A stretch of 64,000 bases of DNA from Candidatus Limnocylindrales bacterium (GCA_035559535.1 DATMBG010000026.1:62001-126000); one strand, 5' to 3'; shown: positions 6,511 to 15,834, numbered from the stretch's first letter. Numbers and translations: made by a program. The notes: a model not told the origin generated them from the sequence alone.

Positions 6511-8565
6511 TCACCGCTCCCTTACCCCTTGCTCCCCCTTTCCTGAAGCTTCAGGAGAGGGGGATGGGAGGTGAGGTGGGGATGGGCTGGAAACCGGGGT
6601 ATCAGATAAGGGCCGGAAAACTTTGAGCGAAATAACCAGGGAGAGGACACTGAATCCATGGATACTTAATAGGATTAGATAAAATATCCCCCTGTTTAAG
6701 GGAAAAGGTTTATTTTGTATCAAACCCTCCACAAAGGTACCAAGGGAAGATTCATACACGGTCCTGAAGGTAAGATCTCCCTTTTCTTCAACTCCATGAA
6801 TCCATAAACTACCGTTTTTATAACGATCTTCGGAATGGCGCCAGGCAGTAATGGCATTTCCGGGTCTGGATTCAGGGGATTCGAGGGAGAAATAATAAGA
6901 TTTTCCTTGGGAATCTGGAATTACCGGAAACCGAAAACGATGATAGGCATTGTTACGAATCTGCCAGGCGGGAAGGGTTTGTGTGAACAGGTCCGTAGGT
7001 GCATCGGGAGTTTCTTTCAGATGAAAGATTATTGGAAAGGTATTGGTTCTGGCGTAAGTAGCTAAAAATACCTCTATTCCGGTTAAGTTCTTTGCCTCTG
7101 CCCGGAAGGTTTGACCGATTTTTTTATCACCAAAGATCTCACCAACCGTTTGATCAAAGGCTAGTTGATGAGATACGACTTGAAAAGGGAAATCATAAAA
7201 GGTGGGCAAGGTATACCTCCAGAAAGTCAGCATATTAAAGGTAAGAAATCCAAGGAGAAAAACCATCGTGAAAGGACGGTATAACCTCTTCGGAACGAGC
7301 TGATAAAGGCCGAGGACTCCGAGAATTGCAAAGGCAGAGATGGCCGGAAAGAGGTAGCGACCCTGGGTAAAAATGGTAAATCCTCCACTATCCAGAAAAG
7401 TACCGAAAAAAACCAGGAAGCAAGCAAAAATCAAAATAAGCAATCCCTGTAGCTGCCAGGTTTCCATTCGGATCTTTCTCTGAAACACCCGGATCCAGAA
7501 TATCATCAAACCCGTCAGGGACAGTATACAGAGTATCTGTAAACCCAGGTACCAGGGATCTGCCAGGGGGTACTTCATCCATCCGAAGGTATACCAGAAG
7601 CTTTGAAAAAGGTGAAGCAGAACCATTTTTATTTGGGGAACAGGAGGTTGAAATAGAAATTTAGAAAGGAATACCGGGATTGCATAGAGCACCGGAATGA
7701 CTCTTTGAGAGAGAGTCTGGATAGCCTCGGGGAAATACCAGATCCCCAAGGCGTATAGGCCTGCCAGTAAAAGAACGACATTTACGACCTTATAAAGAGT
7801 CAGAACCCAGAATCGGAGGCCTTTATGTCTCAGATGATTCCAACTCACAAGGAGTAAAGCTATCCCGGCAAGGGGAAGGGTCATAAAAACGGTTCGCTTG
7901 GTCATTAAACCCAATAGAATGCCAAAACTTAACAAAATCAGCCTGGGCATAGAGATTCCGTCTCTGATTAAAAGGATCAGCAGGTAAATAACGCCGGTAG
8001 CCAGCAGATTGGCCAGACTATCCGGATTTACCGAGGTAGTTACCAGATCAAATTGGGGGAGCAGGCCGATAAAAGCCAGAACGGCTGCTATTCTTTCGGA
8101 CTCATTTCGAAGTAATTCCCTGGCGATAAGATAGCTGAGAAGTAAGGTAACAAGTCCAAAACCCAGGGAAATCCCTCTGACCAGATAAAATTGGGTTTCT
8201 AAGCTCTTTTCACGGGCCGGGGAGAGAAGAAAAGAAACTAAAACATAGTAAAAAGGGGGAGTAATTCCGATCTGAGTTCGACTGACAAAGAGAAAAGGGA
8301 TTTCTGCAAAAGAACCCGGCAGTGGGTCCGGACGGGGAATTTGAACATGTTCCCAGTAGCGATGGCGGTCCATAGACTTAATAATAGCCTGCTGAACCGA
8401 AAGGTTAGGTTGGATCTTCAGTGAAAAGGTTTTCTGATCCAGGAGGATTTTCAGGTATTCAAAATGGGTCGGCTCATCGGGATTCTGCCAGGGAGGTAGG
8501 ATGACCCCATGAGCTATCCACGTTAAGAGAATCACACTAACCAGAGAAATATAAAGTACTTTCAT
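6511..8565 (-). CDS. DUF2142-type polytopic membrane glycosyltransferase
   Basis: 684 residues. An N-terminal membrane segment (LYISLVSVILLTWIAHG) runs into PPWQNPDEPTHFEY (24-37), the signature of the DUF2142/GT-C-like family, in which the DE acidic pair sits in the first periplasmic loop. About ten further membrane segments follow to residue 470. Residues about 480-610 form a soluble beta-rich domain with DSQGKSYYFSLES, shared with the C-terminus of the methyltransferase at 562-2061. One more membrane segment follows (IFYLILLSIHGFSVLSLVI). The last 30 residues (SPSPPHLPSPSPEASGKG) come from the TCCTGAAGCTTCAGGA repeat. The start overlaps the TPR gene stop (ATGA), so the two are translationally coupled. 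It probably transfers a sugar from a polyprenyl-phosphate donor on the periplasmic side. The acceptor is unknown. Confidence 0.8.
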   Translation of the reverse strand: MKVLYISLVSVILLTWIAHGVILPPWQNPDEPTHFEYLKILLDQKTFSLKIQPNLSVQQAIIKSMDRHRYWEHVQIPRPDPLPGSFAEIPFLFVSRTQIGITPPFYYVLVSFLLSPAREKSLETQFYLVRGISLGFGLVTLLLSYLIARELLRNESERIAAVLAFIGLLPQFDLVTTSVNPDSLANLLATGVIYLLILLIRDGISMPRLILLSFGILLGLMTKRTVFMTLPLAGIALLLVSWNHLRHKGLRFWVLTLYKVVNVVLLLAGLYALGIWYFPEAIQTLSQRVIPVLYAIPVFLSKFLFQPPVPQIKMVLLHLFQSFWYTFGWMKYPLADPWYLGLQILCILSLTGLMIFWIRVFQRKIRMETWQLQGLLILIFACFLVFFGTFLDSGGFTIFTQGRYLFPAISAFAILGVLGLYQLVPKRLYRPFTMVFLLGFLTFNMLTFWRYTLPTFYDFPFQVVSHQLAFDQTVGEIFGDKKIGQTFRAEAKNLTGIEVFLATYARTNTFPIIFHLKETPDAPTDLFTQTLPAWQIRNNAYHRFRFPVIPDSQGKSYYFSLESPESRPGNAITAWRHSEDRYKNGSLWIHGVEEKGDLTFRTVYESSLGTFVEGLIQNKPFPLNRGIFYLILLSIHGFSVLSLVISLKVFRPLSDTPVSSPSPPHLPSPSPEASGKGEQGVRER
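6531..6564. repeat. TCCTGAAGCTTCAGGA palindromic repeat, copy 1
   Basis: A perfect 16-base palindrome at 6541-6556 flanked by pyrimidine-rich then G-rich arms (CCCCCTT before, GAGGGGGAT after). It lies in the 3' end of the DUF2142 gene and encodes part of its Pro/Ser-rich tail. Other copies are inside wzx (28656-28671) and, degenerate, at 62754-62769. Confidence 0.8.
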
Positions 8566-9740
8566 GGATCTCGGCCATCATCTATTAATTTTTCAAGATA
8601 AACTCCGTTCATCCAAATATTTCGATCTTCGCCGGTTTGAGGGGAACCTCCATCATTATCAAACTCAAAAAAAATGCTAAATTTTTCCTTGCTTTCGACG
8701 TTTAATCTATAAATCTTATAATTTTCTTCCAGGTAAAGGGTTTCAATAAGTTTTTCATTATTGTAAACCTTTAATCTTGCAAATACCCCCTCCGCCGGAG
8801 AGCCTCTGGCCGAGATATTTAACAGGTACTTTCCCTTATCAAAAGGGAGGGTTTTGAATTTAACATTCCATAACATAACGATCTGGTTATGGGTCTGGGA
8901 ATCAAATTTTCCTTGTATAGGTAATAAGCTTATTAACGATACAGGATAGATATTTTTTATATTTTTCCCGGCCAGGTCTTCTCTCAGGGGAGGTGGGAGT
9001 ATTTCCCTGGCCTGTGTGTAAAAGTACTCTGCCGCGGTAAGGTCTCCAGAGGTTTTCCAGATTTTTCCAAGCTGAAAATAGACCTCTGCAAAGTCCGACT
9101 TCAAGGTCAGGCTCTTTTCAAAAGCAGCTACTGCCGCCTCCCATTCCCCGGTATAGGTATAGGCCATTCCCAGAAGGTAATACTCGTAGGGATCTTTGGG
9201 TTTAAGGTTCAGAAGTTGTCGGGTAATTCTAATGGTCTCGGGCCAGTTTTCTGTTCGTATAAAAAAGTTTCTAATTTGTTCATTGGCTGCCGGATCCTCA
9301 GGATGGGTTATTAGCCAGGAAGTATAGAAGTGTCCTGCCAGTTCCTGGAGATAAACCTGTTCGTATAGACGGCCTGTTTGCAAGTAATCTTGAGGATCGA
9401 TTCCAAAAAATTGGAAAAGAAAATCCGGACGGTACCAGCCAGCCTTTGCAAAATCTCGGTAGGCCAGCTCTGAACCCTGGGTGAGTTGGAGGAAAAGTCC
9501 TTTCTGATAGTAATATCCAAAAAGAAGGATATCGGTGGCTTTTTCAAGGAAAGAAGATTGAGAGGCATGGCGAAGAAAGGGAGGGGTGTAGAAGGGAGCG
9601 TTGGCTACAAGGACCAGATAAAAAAGTAAGGGGAGAGACCCGAGAATCGGGACGCGGAAGGTGCGGGGGATGGGGGGACACGGGGACGCGGGGATGAGGG
9701 GATTATTCCTTTCTCCCTGCTTTTCCGTATCTCCTTGCAT
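8562..9740 (-). CDS. Membrane-anchored TPR protein with carbohydrate-binding-like C-terminus
   Basis: 392 residues. Residues 1-28 (MQGDTEKQGERNN, then Pro-rich) are encoded by a GGGGACACGGGGACGCGGGG-type repeat and are probably not ancestral. Residues 31-50 are one membrane segment (PILGSLPLLFYLVLVANAPF). TPR-like helices cover about 120-250, including two clear repeats (YEYYLLGMAYTYTGEWEAAV and AEVYFQLGKIWKTSGDLTAA). Residues about 290-385 are beta-rich and end in FEFDNDGGSPQTGEDRNIW, resembling calcium-dependent xylan-binding modules. The ND and DRN residues are typical of those ligand sites. The stop overlaps the DUF2142 start, so the two likely form a functional pair, perhaps with this protein presenting acceptor or holding the glycan at the outer face of the inner membrane (inference). 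Confidence 0.7.
   Translation of the reverse strand: MQGDTEKQGERNNPLIPASPCPPIPRTFRVPILGSLPLLFYLVLVANAPFYTPPFLRHASQSSFLEKATDILLFGYYYQKGLFLQLTQGSELAYRDFAKAGWYRPDFLFQFFGIDPQDYLQTGRLYEQVYLQELAGHFYTSWLITHPEDPAANEQIRNFFIRTENWPETIRITRQLLNLKPKDPYEYYLLGMAYTYTGEWEAAVAAFEKSLTLKSDFAEVYFQLGKIWKTSGDLTAAEYFYTQAREILPPPLREDLAGKNIKNIYPVSLISLLPIQGKFDSQTHNQIVMLWNVKFKTLPFDKGKYLLNISARGSPAEGVFARLKVYNNEKLIETLYLEENYKIYRLNVESKEKFSIFFEFDNDGGSPQTGEDRNIWMNGVYLEKLIDDGRDP
9661..9700. repeat. GGGGACACGGGGACGCGGGG repeat, G-rich orientation
   Basis: Tandem GGGGACRCGGGG units lie inside the 5' end of the TPR gene. The same repeat in the C-rich orientation is at 10072-10140, so the pair brackets about 370 bases of other repeats. 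Confidence 0.75.
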
Positions 9741-10136
9741 TTCTATCTTTCCCTGTCCTCCTTCTCCTGGCTTTCCAAGGATATCTTTTTTATTAACCTG
9801 ACCCCCTTCCCGATGCAGGAAGGGGGAATTTGGGGGTTACCTATGTCCCCCCTCTCCTCTTCCCTCACAGGGAAAGGGAGTCGAAGGGATCCGCGCCAGG
9901 ATAAGCTGAAAAACCCTGTCAGGGGCGAACAGTGGATAGCCCCCGACATAAGTCGGGAGATTCAGAATTTTTTTCAAGCTCCGAAGGAAGCCCCCCTTCC
10001 CCCGCATGGGGGAGGAATTAAGGAGTGGCCTGTTAAACAGGTTGCCCCGCTGGGGCTAACCTTGAAAGCCATCCCCGTATCTCCGTGTCTCCGCGTCCCC
10101 CCGCGTCCCCCCCCCATCCCCGCGTCTCCGTGTCCC
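9741..10136. other. Repeat-only gap of about 400 bases
   Basis: No supported gene. The region holds a palindrome CCCCCTTCCCGATGCAGG (about 9804-9835, with a relative at 60171-60200), MITE copy 2 (9896-10063) and the C-rich member of the GGGGACACGGGG repeat (10072-10140). The last of these runs to the stop codon of the next gene at 10137. Confidence 0.7.
9896..10063. mobile_element. MITE-like element, copy 2, one end lost and internally interrupted
   Basis: Begins CCAGGATAAGCTGAAAAACC and carries the same interior modules as copy 1: GGGCGAACAGTGGATAGC, a hairpin CCGACATAAGTCGG, the palindrome CCTGTTAAACAGG and the GGGGCTAACCTT trailer. A separate G/C palindrome (CTTCCCCCGCATGGGGGAG) interrupts it at about 9987-10024. 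The right terminal inverted repeat (CTTATYCTGG) is missing. Confidence 0.65.
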
Positions 10137-10140
10137 TCAC
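10072..10140. repeat. CGGGGACACGGGG repeat, C-rich orientation
   Basis: Tandem CCCCGYRTCTCCGTGTC units, the complement of the repeat at 9661-9700. It abuts and slightly overlaps the stop codon of the initiating transferase gene. Confidence 0.75.
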
Positions 10141-11567
10141 CTGGCTCCCTTTCCCAATAATACGACCGGAATAGTCTTCAGTAAGATTTTCCAATCCAGC
10201 TTTAAAGACCAATTATCGATATATTGGAGATCGAGCCTCATCCATTCCTCAAAGCTATCAATTTCGTTACGCCCCCGAATTTGCCAGAAGCAGGTCAGAC
10301 CCGGCTTCATGCTGAGTCGTCGCCGCTGCCACCTCTCATATTTTTCTACCTCAGATGGAATGGGAGGCCTTGGACCTACCAGGCTCATATCTCCTTTCAG
10401 GACGTTCCATAACTGGGGTAATTCATCGATACTGGTCTTTCGGAGGAACTTTCCAAGTTTGGTGACCCGCGGATCGTTGGTTATTTTAAAAACAGGGCCT
10501 TGCATTTCGTTGAGATGGAGTAAATCTTCTCGTCGCTGTTCGGCATCTTGAACCATAGAGCGAAACTTAAGAAAGGTAAAACGTCTTCCATTTAGTCCAC
10601 AACGTTCCTGCTTAAAGAGGACAGGACCTGGGGAAGTCAGTTTAATAGCCAAAGCCACGATCAGAAACAAAGGTGAGAGCAGAACCAGGGCTACGAAAGA
10701 GACCACAATATCTATAATCCGTTTGATCACCAGGTGAGAGGTTTTGTAAGGAGTCGTTGTAAAGGTCAGGAGCGGGACCCCATGAATCTCGTTCAGTCGG
10801 GTTTTGGCGATGATCATGTTGAAAAAATCGGCAACCAGATGGGTACGGATGCCGAATTCCTCACAGACTTTTAGAGCTTCTTCGATGCTTGCTAAGTCTT
10901 CTTTGGGCAAGGTGAAGATGACTTCATCGACTACTTCCCGATCTAAAAGGAAAGGAATATCCTTCAGGGTTCCTATAACTTTTTTCCCCTTGATCTCTTT
11001 ACCTATCGAATCCGGATCTTTGCCGATGAATCCCATGACCCGGAATCCCCATTCAGGGTGTTCCATCATCAGAGTGGCCAGATCCTGAGCTTTCTCTCCG
11101 GTCCCTACCAGGAGAACATTTCTAAAATTAAATCCTTTTCTGTAAAAATGGTCGGAGCTTATTTTAAAGAGGATGCGTGCAGAGGTTAGCAGAAGGAAAT
11201 TAAAAATTCCGAATAACAAAACTAAAGGCCGGCTGTAGTAATCGGCTTTAGTGAAAAATATAATCGTACCTAAAATCAGGGTGCCCAGGAAACTGGATTT
11301 AAAAATTTTCCATGCGAGATTCGAAAGTTTTATGGTTAATTGAGAGTGATAGACTCCCTGCCGGAAAAGAACAAACAACCAGAGAGGGATGGCTAAATAG
11401 ACCAACCAGAAATAGGGTTCAAAGGAAGCAATTTCCCCGACCTCGTGATAATAGGTAAAGAGAAAGGAATTCCGAACATGACCGGCAAGGATAAAAGAAA
11501 TTACGATAAGGAGGATATCAACAGCTACCAAAGTCGATCCGATTAAAACAGCTCTTTCTTTTAACAT
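10137..11567 (-). CDS. Undecaprenyl-phosphate sugar phosphotransferase (initiating transferase 1)
   Basis: 476 residues in the layout of the WbaP/WcaJ superfamily. Four N-terminal membrane segments lie within residues 8-140. A Rossmann-like CoA-binding domain ([15 protein letters not shown], 150-164) covers about 148-255. A fifth membrane segment follows the KRIIDIV motif (282-288). The catalytic bacterial sugar transferase domain includes [21 protein letters not shown] (about 318-338, shown in parts) and [20 protein letters not shown] with the catalytic Asp-Glu pair near 381-382. It would move a sugar-1-phosphate from a UDP-sugar to undecaprenyl phosphate, starting each repeat unit. It is one of two such genes here (the other is at 37821-39299). 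A C-rich repeat abuts its 3' end. Confidence 0.93.
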   Translation of the reverse strand: MLKERAVLIGSTLVAVDILLIVISFILAGHVRNSFLFTYYHEVGEIASFEPYFWLVYLAIPLWLFVLFRQGVYHSQLTIKLSNLAWKIFKSSFLGTLILGTIIFFTKADYYSRPLVLLFGIFNFLLLTSARILFKISSDHFYRKGFNFRNVLLVGTGEKAQDLATLMMEHPEWGFRVMGFIGKDPDSIGKEIKGKKVIGTLKDIPFLLDREVVDEVIFTLPKEDLASIEEALKVCEEFGIRTHLVADFFNMIIAKTRLNEIHGVPLLTFTTTPYKTSHLVIKRIIDIVVSFVALVLLSPLFLIVALAIKLTSPGPVLFKQERCGLNGRRFTFLKFRSMVQDAEQRREDLLHLNEMQGPVFKITNDPRVTKLGKFLRKTSIDELPQLWNVLKGDMSLVGPRPPIPSEVEKYERWQRRRLSMKPGLTCFWQIRGRNEIDSFEEWMRLDLQYIDNWSLKLDWKILLKTIPVVLLGKGAR

Positions 11568-11735
11568 AGGGTCGATATGACAAAGAATCCGTTAAATATC
11601 AGATTTCTGTTTTAAACACAGAGAAGAAGGTTTTTTATTCTGACCAGCCGTTTTCGGGTGTATATCCGAGATTTACGTAATAAGGGATGAAATCACAAAA
11701 TAGATAGAATTGTCAAGACAAAAGATAAATTTAAT

Positions 11736-12482
11736 TTATACTTTATTACGTTTTCCCAATTTCTCCCGAAGGAGCATCCAAACAAATAGGCTATTTGTGA
11801 CGAGGTAACGCTTCCACATTCGCTGGGGTTCTTGAACGATACGATAGAACCACTCCAATCCCATCTTTTGCATCCAGTTCGGCGCCCTTTTGGTTTTCCC
11901 GGCCATGATGTCAAAGGCGCCTCCGACTCCCATCGCAAAGCCAACGCCGAGTTGCTTTTGCCAGCGTGCGATAAACTGCTCTTTTTTAGGTGAGGTAATT
12001 GCTACAAAGAGCATGCGGGCTCCGGATTCACGGATCTTACGTACTACTTCTTCTTCATTATCCCAGAAATACCCATGGTGATAGCCTGCGATAATCAGGC
12101 GAGGATAGATCTTTTGTGCCCTTTCAACCGCACGTATAACCACCTCCGATTCAGCTCCCAGAAAAAAGACCGGATCTTCGCGTTCCTCTGCCAGGGCGAG
12201 TAAGCGATAAAACAGATCGATCCCGGCAACCCGTTCAGGCACATCGAGACCTAATAACCAGGCTCCCCATACCACTCCCATTCCATCGATATTGATAATA
12301 TCACAACGCAAAACGGCATTGCGTAGAGCCGGATCCCTTTGGATATTTACCATTTTTGCCACATTTACCACCGCATGCTGGGTAAAAAGTCCGGCGTCCA
12401 GACGCCTGGCAATTTCCTCCACCGTCTCCTTCATGGTCCAGGGGTGCATGGGCACCCCCATCATCTGAATGGGGGGTCGCAT
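11736..12482 (-). CDS. WecG/TagA/CpsF family glycosyltransferase
   Basis: 248 residues, full length for GT26. Conserved features are VVNVAKMVNIQRDP near 38-51, DIINIDGMGVVWGAWLLG (61-78) with the catalytic-type Asp, FFLGAESEVVIRAVERAQ, the GYHHGYF motif, and PKKEQFIARWQ with GVGGAFDIMAGKTKRAP near the C-terminus. Members such as WecG (ManNAcA transferase) and TagA (ManNAc transferase) add the second sugar to an undecaprenyl-linked primer. This fits its place just upstream of an initiating transferase gene and the presence of a WecB-like epimerase in the same block. It follows the alpha/alpha-toroid gene by nine bases. Confidence 0.92.
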   Translation of the reverse strand: MRPPIQMMGVPMHPWTMKETVEEIARRLDAGLFTQHAVVNVAKMVNIQRDPALRNAVLRCDIINIDGMGVVWGAWLLGLDVPERVAGIDLFYRLLALAEEREDPVFFLGAESEVVIRAVERAQKIYPRLIIAGYHHGYFWDNEEEVVRKIRESGARMLFVAITSPKKEQFIARWQKQLGVGFAMGVGGAFDIMAGKTKRAPNWMQKMGLEWFYRIVQEPQRMWKRYLVTNSLFVWMLLREKLGKRNKV

Positions 12483-12491
12483 ACATTAATT

Positions 12492-13685
12492 TTACCTAAG
12501 TTGGGATACCAATGAAGCTAAACTTAAGAACATCCAGGCATTGGACCAACGCATATAAGGAATTCGGTTGGTCCCCCACTTTTTCATTTGATAGTAAAAA
12601 TAACCTTCCTTTGCCTGCATATGCTGAATTGCCCATAAGGCAACCTGCATGGCCAGATCCATATCTCCAAAATGGATAAGGGTCAGGATAGATTGGGCAA
12701 TAGCCGTAGAGTCAATGGGATAAGTTTTGGTTGAGTAATACCTCGGAATACCTTCACTTGTAAAAAACGTCTTACGGTAATACCGATATCCTCTTTGTAA
12801 AGCTTCCTCGTACCCGCTAGCTCCGGTGGAAAGAATAAATTCTTGTAAGCTATCGAGAACATACCCGGTATGGTAGTTATCTATCCAGGTGCGGGTATCT
12901 CCTTTGGCATAAGACCAGGATCCATCCGGTTTTTGATTTCTTACAACATACTTTACCGTCTGTGTCGCTGCTTCTTTCAAATCCGGTTCACCTGTGACGG
13001 AATATACCTGCGCCAGAAGTCGGGCCCCCTTCATCGTTGCATTGTAAACCCGCTGCCTGTCTAAGGGGGAGTAAGAAAAACAGAAAGAGTCATCTTCGTA
13101 AGTTCGATTGAGATCGTATAAAACGAAATCACAGGCACTTCGACAAAGTTGTAAAGGTACCCGGTCAGGGATAGTTTTTACCTCTGCCTGCGCATGCTTA
13201 TATAAAGAAAACAGAGCCTGGGTGATAATACCGGTTACCACAATATTTGGAATAAATGCCGGAACCCTTGCATATCGTGCTTCCCAATCAAAGCTGTATC
13301 CCCAACAAGTACCGCTATATCCCTTGGATTGGAGCCTTTCTAACTCGTTGATACAAAATTGAATCTCTTTTAAATACCATTCTTTTTTTTCAGGAAAGAC
13401 CGAAAGTAAATACCCATAGGCTTGCAGGCATAAACCTAACGTGGTAGGCTCATAACTCTTTTTAATTCCCAGTAAAGGTCTCACATTGATTGGAAACCGC
13501 TTTAAGAGCTGCTGGGTCCCAAGTCTTATCACTTTACGGTTCTTCAAAATGGGCAATCGGAAGATAGGTGAGGTTAAGGCATCGTAGGGATCATAACCCT
13601 TATACCTCTCCTGCAGAATATAGTGTTCTAATTTTAATAAAGCCTCAAGAAGTCTACGTCTCTCGGTCTGCACTTTAAATTTCAC
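12492..13685 (-). CDS. Alpha/alpha-toroid protein of polysaccharide loci, function unknown
   Basis: 397 residues with no signal peptide. The sequence is rich in helical repeats with aromatic and Gly/Trp motifs typical of (alpha/alpha)6 toroids: GYSGTCWGYSFDWEARY, NQKPDGSWSYAKGD, TWIDNYHTGYVLDSLQEF and a late KWGTNRIPYMRWSNAWMF. Similar proteins are often found beside two-domain zinc dehydrogenases in capsule clusters, sometimes mislabelled as delta-aminolevulinate dehydratase. They resemble prenyltransferase/terpene-cyclase or glycoside-hydrolase toroids, but their activity is not established as far as I know. The start is GTG at 13685, with AAAGGGG nine bases upstream, overlapping the previous gene by eleven bases. 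It forms a tight unit with the oxidoreductase and methyltransferase upstream. Confidence 0.7.
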   Translation of the reverse strand: MKFKVQTERRRLLEALLKLEHYILQERYKGYDPYDALTSPIFRLPILKNRKVIRLGTQQLLKRFPINVRPLLGIKKSYEPTTLGLCLQAYGYLLSVFPEKKEWYLKEIQFCINELERLQSKGYSGTCWGYSFDWEARYARVPAFIPNIVVTGIITQALFSLYKHAQAEVKTIPDRVPLQLCRSACDFVLYDLNRTYEDDSFCFSYSPLDRQRVYNATMKGARLLAQVYSVTGEPDLKEAATQTVKYVVRNQKPDGSWSYAKGDTRTWIDNYHTGYVLDSLQEFILSTGASGYEEALQRGYRYYRKTFFTSEGIPRYYSTKTYPIDSTAIAQSILTLIHFGDMDLAMQVALWAIQHMQAKEGYFYYQMKKWGTNRIPYMRWSNAWMFLSLASLVSQLR

Positions 13686-15834
13686 AAGGAATACCCCTTT
13701 GCAAGGATTCTACAATCTTGAACGTGGTTAAGGTGGTAGAGTAAATCGATTCAAATGAAAATTGAGGCACTTGTTCGCCTAAAATAACCTTCACAAAATG
13801 TTCGATCTCCTGTTTGTGACCCTTGGTACCGTCATACTTTACTTTTTTCTTTTTGCCTTTATGATAAAAGAAAACTTCCTTGAAGTTATCCAGGATGGCT
13901 GTTTTACCACTTGAATAGACTTCACAGTACTCCTTTTCTACCGAACGATCTCCGTTAGCTAAATACAAAAGATTTCCAACCGAACCATCAGAGAATTTAA
14001 GACTCACGGTTATATTATCGTGATTTTCTACCTGCGAATTCTGAGAGCCTATGGATTCTGCGTAGACCCGGACCGGCTTGGCTTCAAGGAGAAACATCAT
14101 ACAGTCTATAAAATGACACCCCTCCCCGATGATTCTTCCTCCTTGTGCAGGATCCTGGATCCAGCTTGTTTTAGGAATAAACCCGGCATGAACGCGATAG
14201 GTTATCACAAAGGGTTCTGGAGTATCCTTGAAAAAATCTTTTATTTCTTTGAACGGTTGACTAAATCTTCGGTTAAAACCGACCATGAGATGTGAACCCT
14301 GGAGAGCAGATTGGGTTTCGTACAGATCTTTTATTTCTTTTAATTGAGTTTCAGAGATGGCTAGAGGTTTTTCTACGAAAACATGTTTACCTTTCTTGAG
14401 AGCCTCCATTACATAGTGAGCGTGGGAATCATGTCGGGTAGCTATAAAAATAGTATTGATCTCCGGGTCATTAATGATCTCCTCGGCCTGGGTTGTACAG
14501 TACTCAAATCGAAACTTCTTACCTACCGATCGGGCATTGATCGGTTTTGAGGTTGCAACGCCTTTGAGTCGGACCCCTAACTTTTGCAAGGGGGGTATCA
14601 AATAAGATTGTGCAAAATTTCCTGCACCGATAAAACCTGCCACCAACCGAGGGGGATAAAAATCAGCCTTTGCCTTTTGGAATAATTCGATCTTTTTTAT
14701 GTCCGGCTTCTTAATTTTTTCGCTACCGGGATATTCGATCAGAATCCCCAGGTGCTTCTCTTTAACCTTTCCGGTCAGGATATCATAGGCCTGAAGGGCC
14801 TCTTGAAGGGGAAACTTATGGGTGATTAAGGATTGCACATCGAGCTTTTTTTGGGAGATTAAGTCCAGAACCGCTTCCATATTTCGGTTTTCTGTCCAGC
14901 GCACATAGCCGATGGGATAATCATTTCCTTTTTCCTCGTATTCTGGATCGTATCGACCGGGCCCGGAGGAGCAGGAGATCCTTAATTCCAGTTCTTTTTC
15001 ATAAAAGGGGGAACGGGGAACGTCCATTCCCACTGCGCCCACCACCACCACTTTGGATTTCTTTCTGGCAAATTGCAAGGCCAATTCTAAGGGTTCATTG
15101 GACTTTGTTGCCGCGGTAATAATAACGGCGTCGGTTCCATAACCCTTCGTAAAAGCCTCAACAACTTTTTCGGCATCTGGGGTACCGGGGGTACACGCCT
15201 CACAGCCGAGCTTCTTTGCAAGTTCAAAGTTGTCTTCAGAAATATCCAGACCGATCACCCGGCATCCATTCGCCTTCAAGAGTTGTACCGTTATCAGGCC
15301 TATCAATCCCAGGCCGATGACGGCTACCTGCTCACCGAGTCGTACATCCGCCTGGCGTACGCCTTGTAAAGCAATGGCTCCCAGCGTCGTAAAGGCAGCT
15401 TCTTCAAAGGAAACTTCAGCAGGTATCTTTACAACCAGATTTTTAGGCACGAAAACGAACTCGGCATGGTAGGCATAGCCGGCACAGGCCACCCGGTCCC
15501 CCGGTTTAAAAGCAGTAACCGAGGATTCCATCACCACACCGGCAGAGCTATATCCTAACTCTTTATAATTATCCAGCCGGTTTTGGACTTTCTCGTAGGT
15601 AGCCAGTAATCCTTCCCTTTTTACGTTATCTATCACCTGCCTGACCAGATCGGGACGTGATCTGGCTTTACCGATCAGAGAGGCCTGGGCCGTCTCGACA
15701 GAGGTTCTTTCTGTTCCCGAGCTGATCAATGAAAAAACATTTTGTACCAGAACCCCACCGTCCTTTAACCGGGGGGCCGGAACCTCTTCAATAAACATTT
15801 CTCCGGTTTTTTGATATTGGATTATCTGGAGCAT
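13675..15834 (-). CDS. Two-domain oxidoreductase: zinc alcohol dehydrogenase fused to Gfo/Idh/MocA
   Basis: 719 residues from the preferred ATG at 15834, which is preceded by AAGGGA eight bases upstream. An ATG at 15855 lies further inside the previous gene. Residues 1-370 are a medium-chain dehydrogenase (GYSSAGVV, GDRVACAGYAYHAEF, Rossmann VAVIGLGLIGLITVQLLKANG). Residues about 380-719 are a Gfo/Idh/MocA dehydrogenase (VAGFIGAGNFAQSYLIPPL, HVFVEKPLAI with the usual Lys, and GEGCHFIDCM). This fusion is a recurring gene in polysaccharide clusters, typically beside heparinase-like or toroid proteins. Its reaction is not firmly known, but oxidation or epimerisation of a glycan sugar is likely. 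It overlaps the neighbouring genes on both sides by 11-13 bases, indicating a translationally coupled trio. Confidence 0.88.
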   Translation of the reverse strand: MLQIIQYQKTGEMFIEEVPAPRLKDGGVLVQNVFSLISSGTERTSVETAQASLIGKARSRPDLVRQVIDNVKREGLLATYEKVQNRLDNYKELGYSSAGVVMESSVTAFKPGDRVACAGYAYHAEFVFVPKNLVVKIPAEVSFEEAAFTTLGAIALQGVRQADVRLGEQVAVIGLGLIGLITVQLLKANGCRVIGLDISEDNFELAKKLGCEACTPGTPDAEKVVEAFTKGYGTDAVIITAATKSNEPLELALQFARKKSKVVVVGAVGMDVPRSPFYEKELELRISCSSGPGRYDPEYEEKGNDYPIGYVRWTENRNMEAVLDLISQKKLDVQSLITHKFPLQEALQAYDILTGKVKEKHLGILIEYPGSEKIKKPDIKKIELFQKAKADFYPPRLVAGFIGAGNFAQSYLIPPLQKLGVRLKGVATSKPINARSVGKKFRFEYCTTQAEEIINDPEINTIFIATRHDSHAHYVMEALKKGKHVFVEKPLAISETQLKEIKDLYETQSALQGSHLMVGFNRRFSQPFKEIKDFFKDTPEPFVITYRVHAGFIPKTSWIQDPAQGGRIIGEGCHFIDCMMFLLEAKPVRVYAESIGSQNSQVENHDNITVSLKFSDGSVGNLLYLANGDRSVEKEYCEVYSSGKTAILDNFKEVFFYHKGKKKKVKYDGTKGHKQEIEHFVKVILGEQVPQFSFESIYSTTLTTFKIVESLQRGIPCEI

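Noticed and set aside
11690-11735. TTGACA on the minus strand upstream of the first initiating transferase (11716-11711)
   Set aside because: No acceptable -10 element at 16-18 bases, so a promoter was not called.
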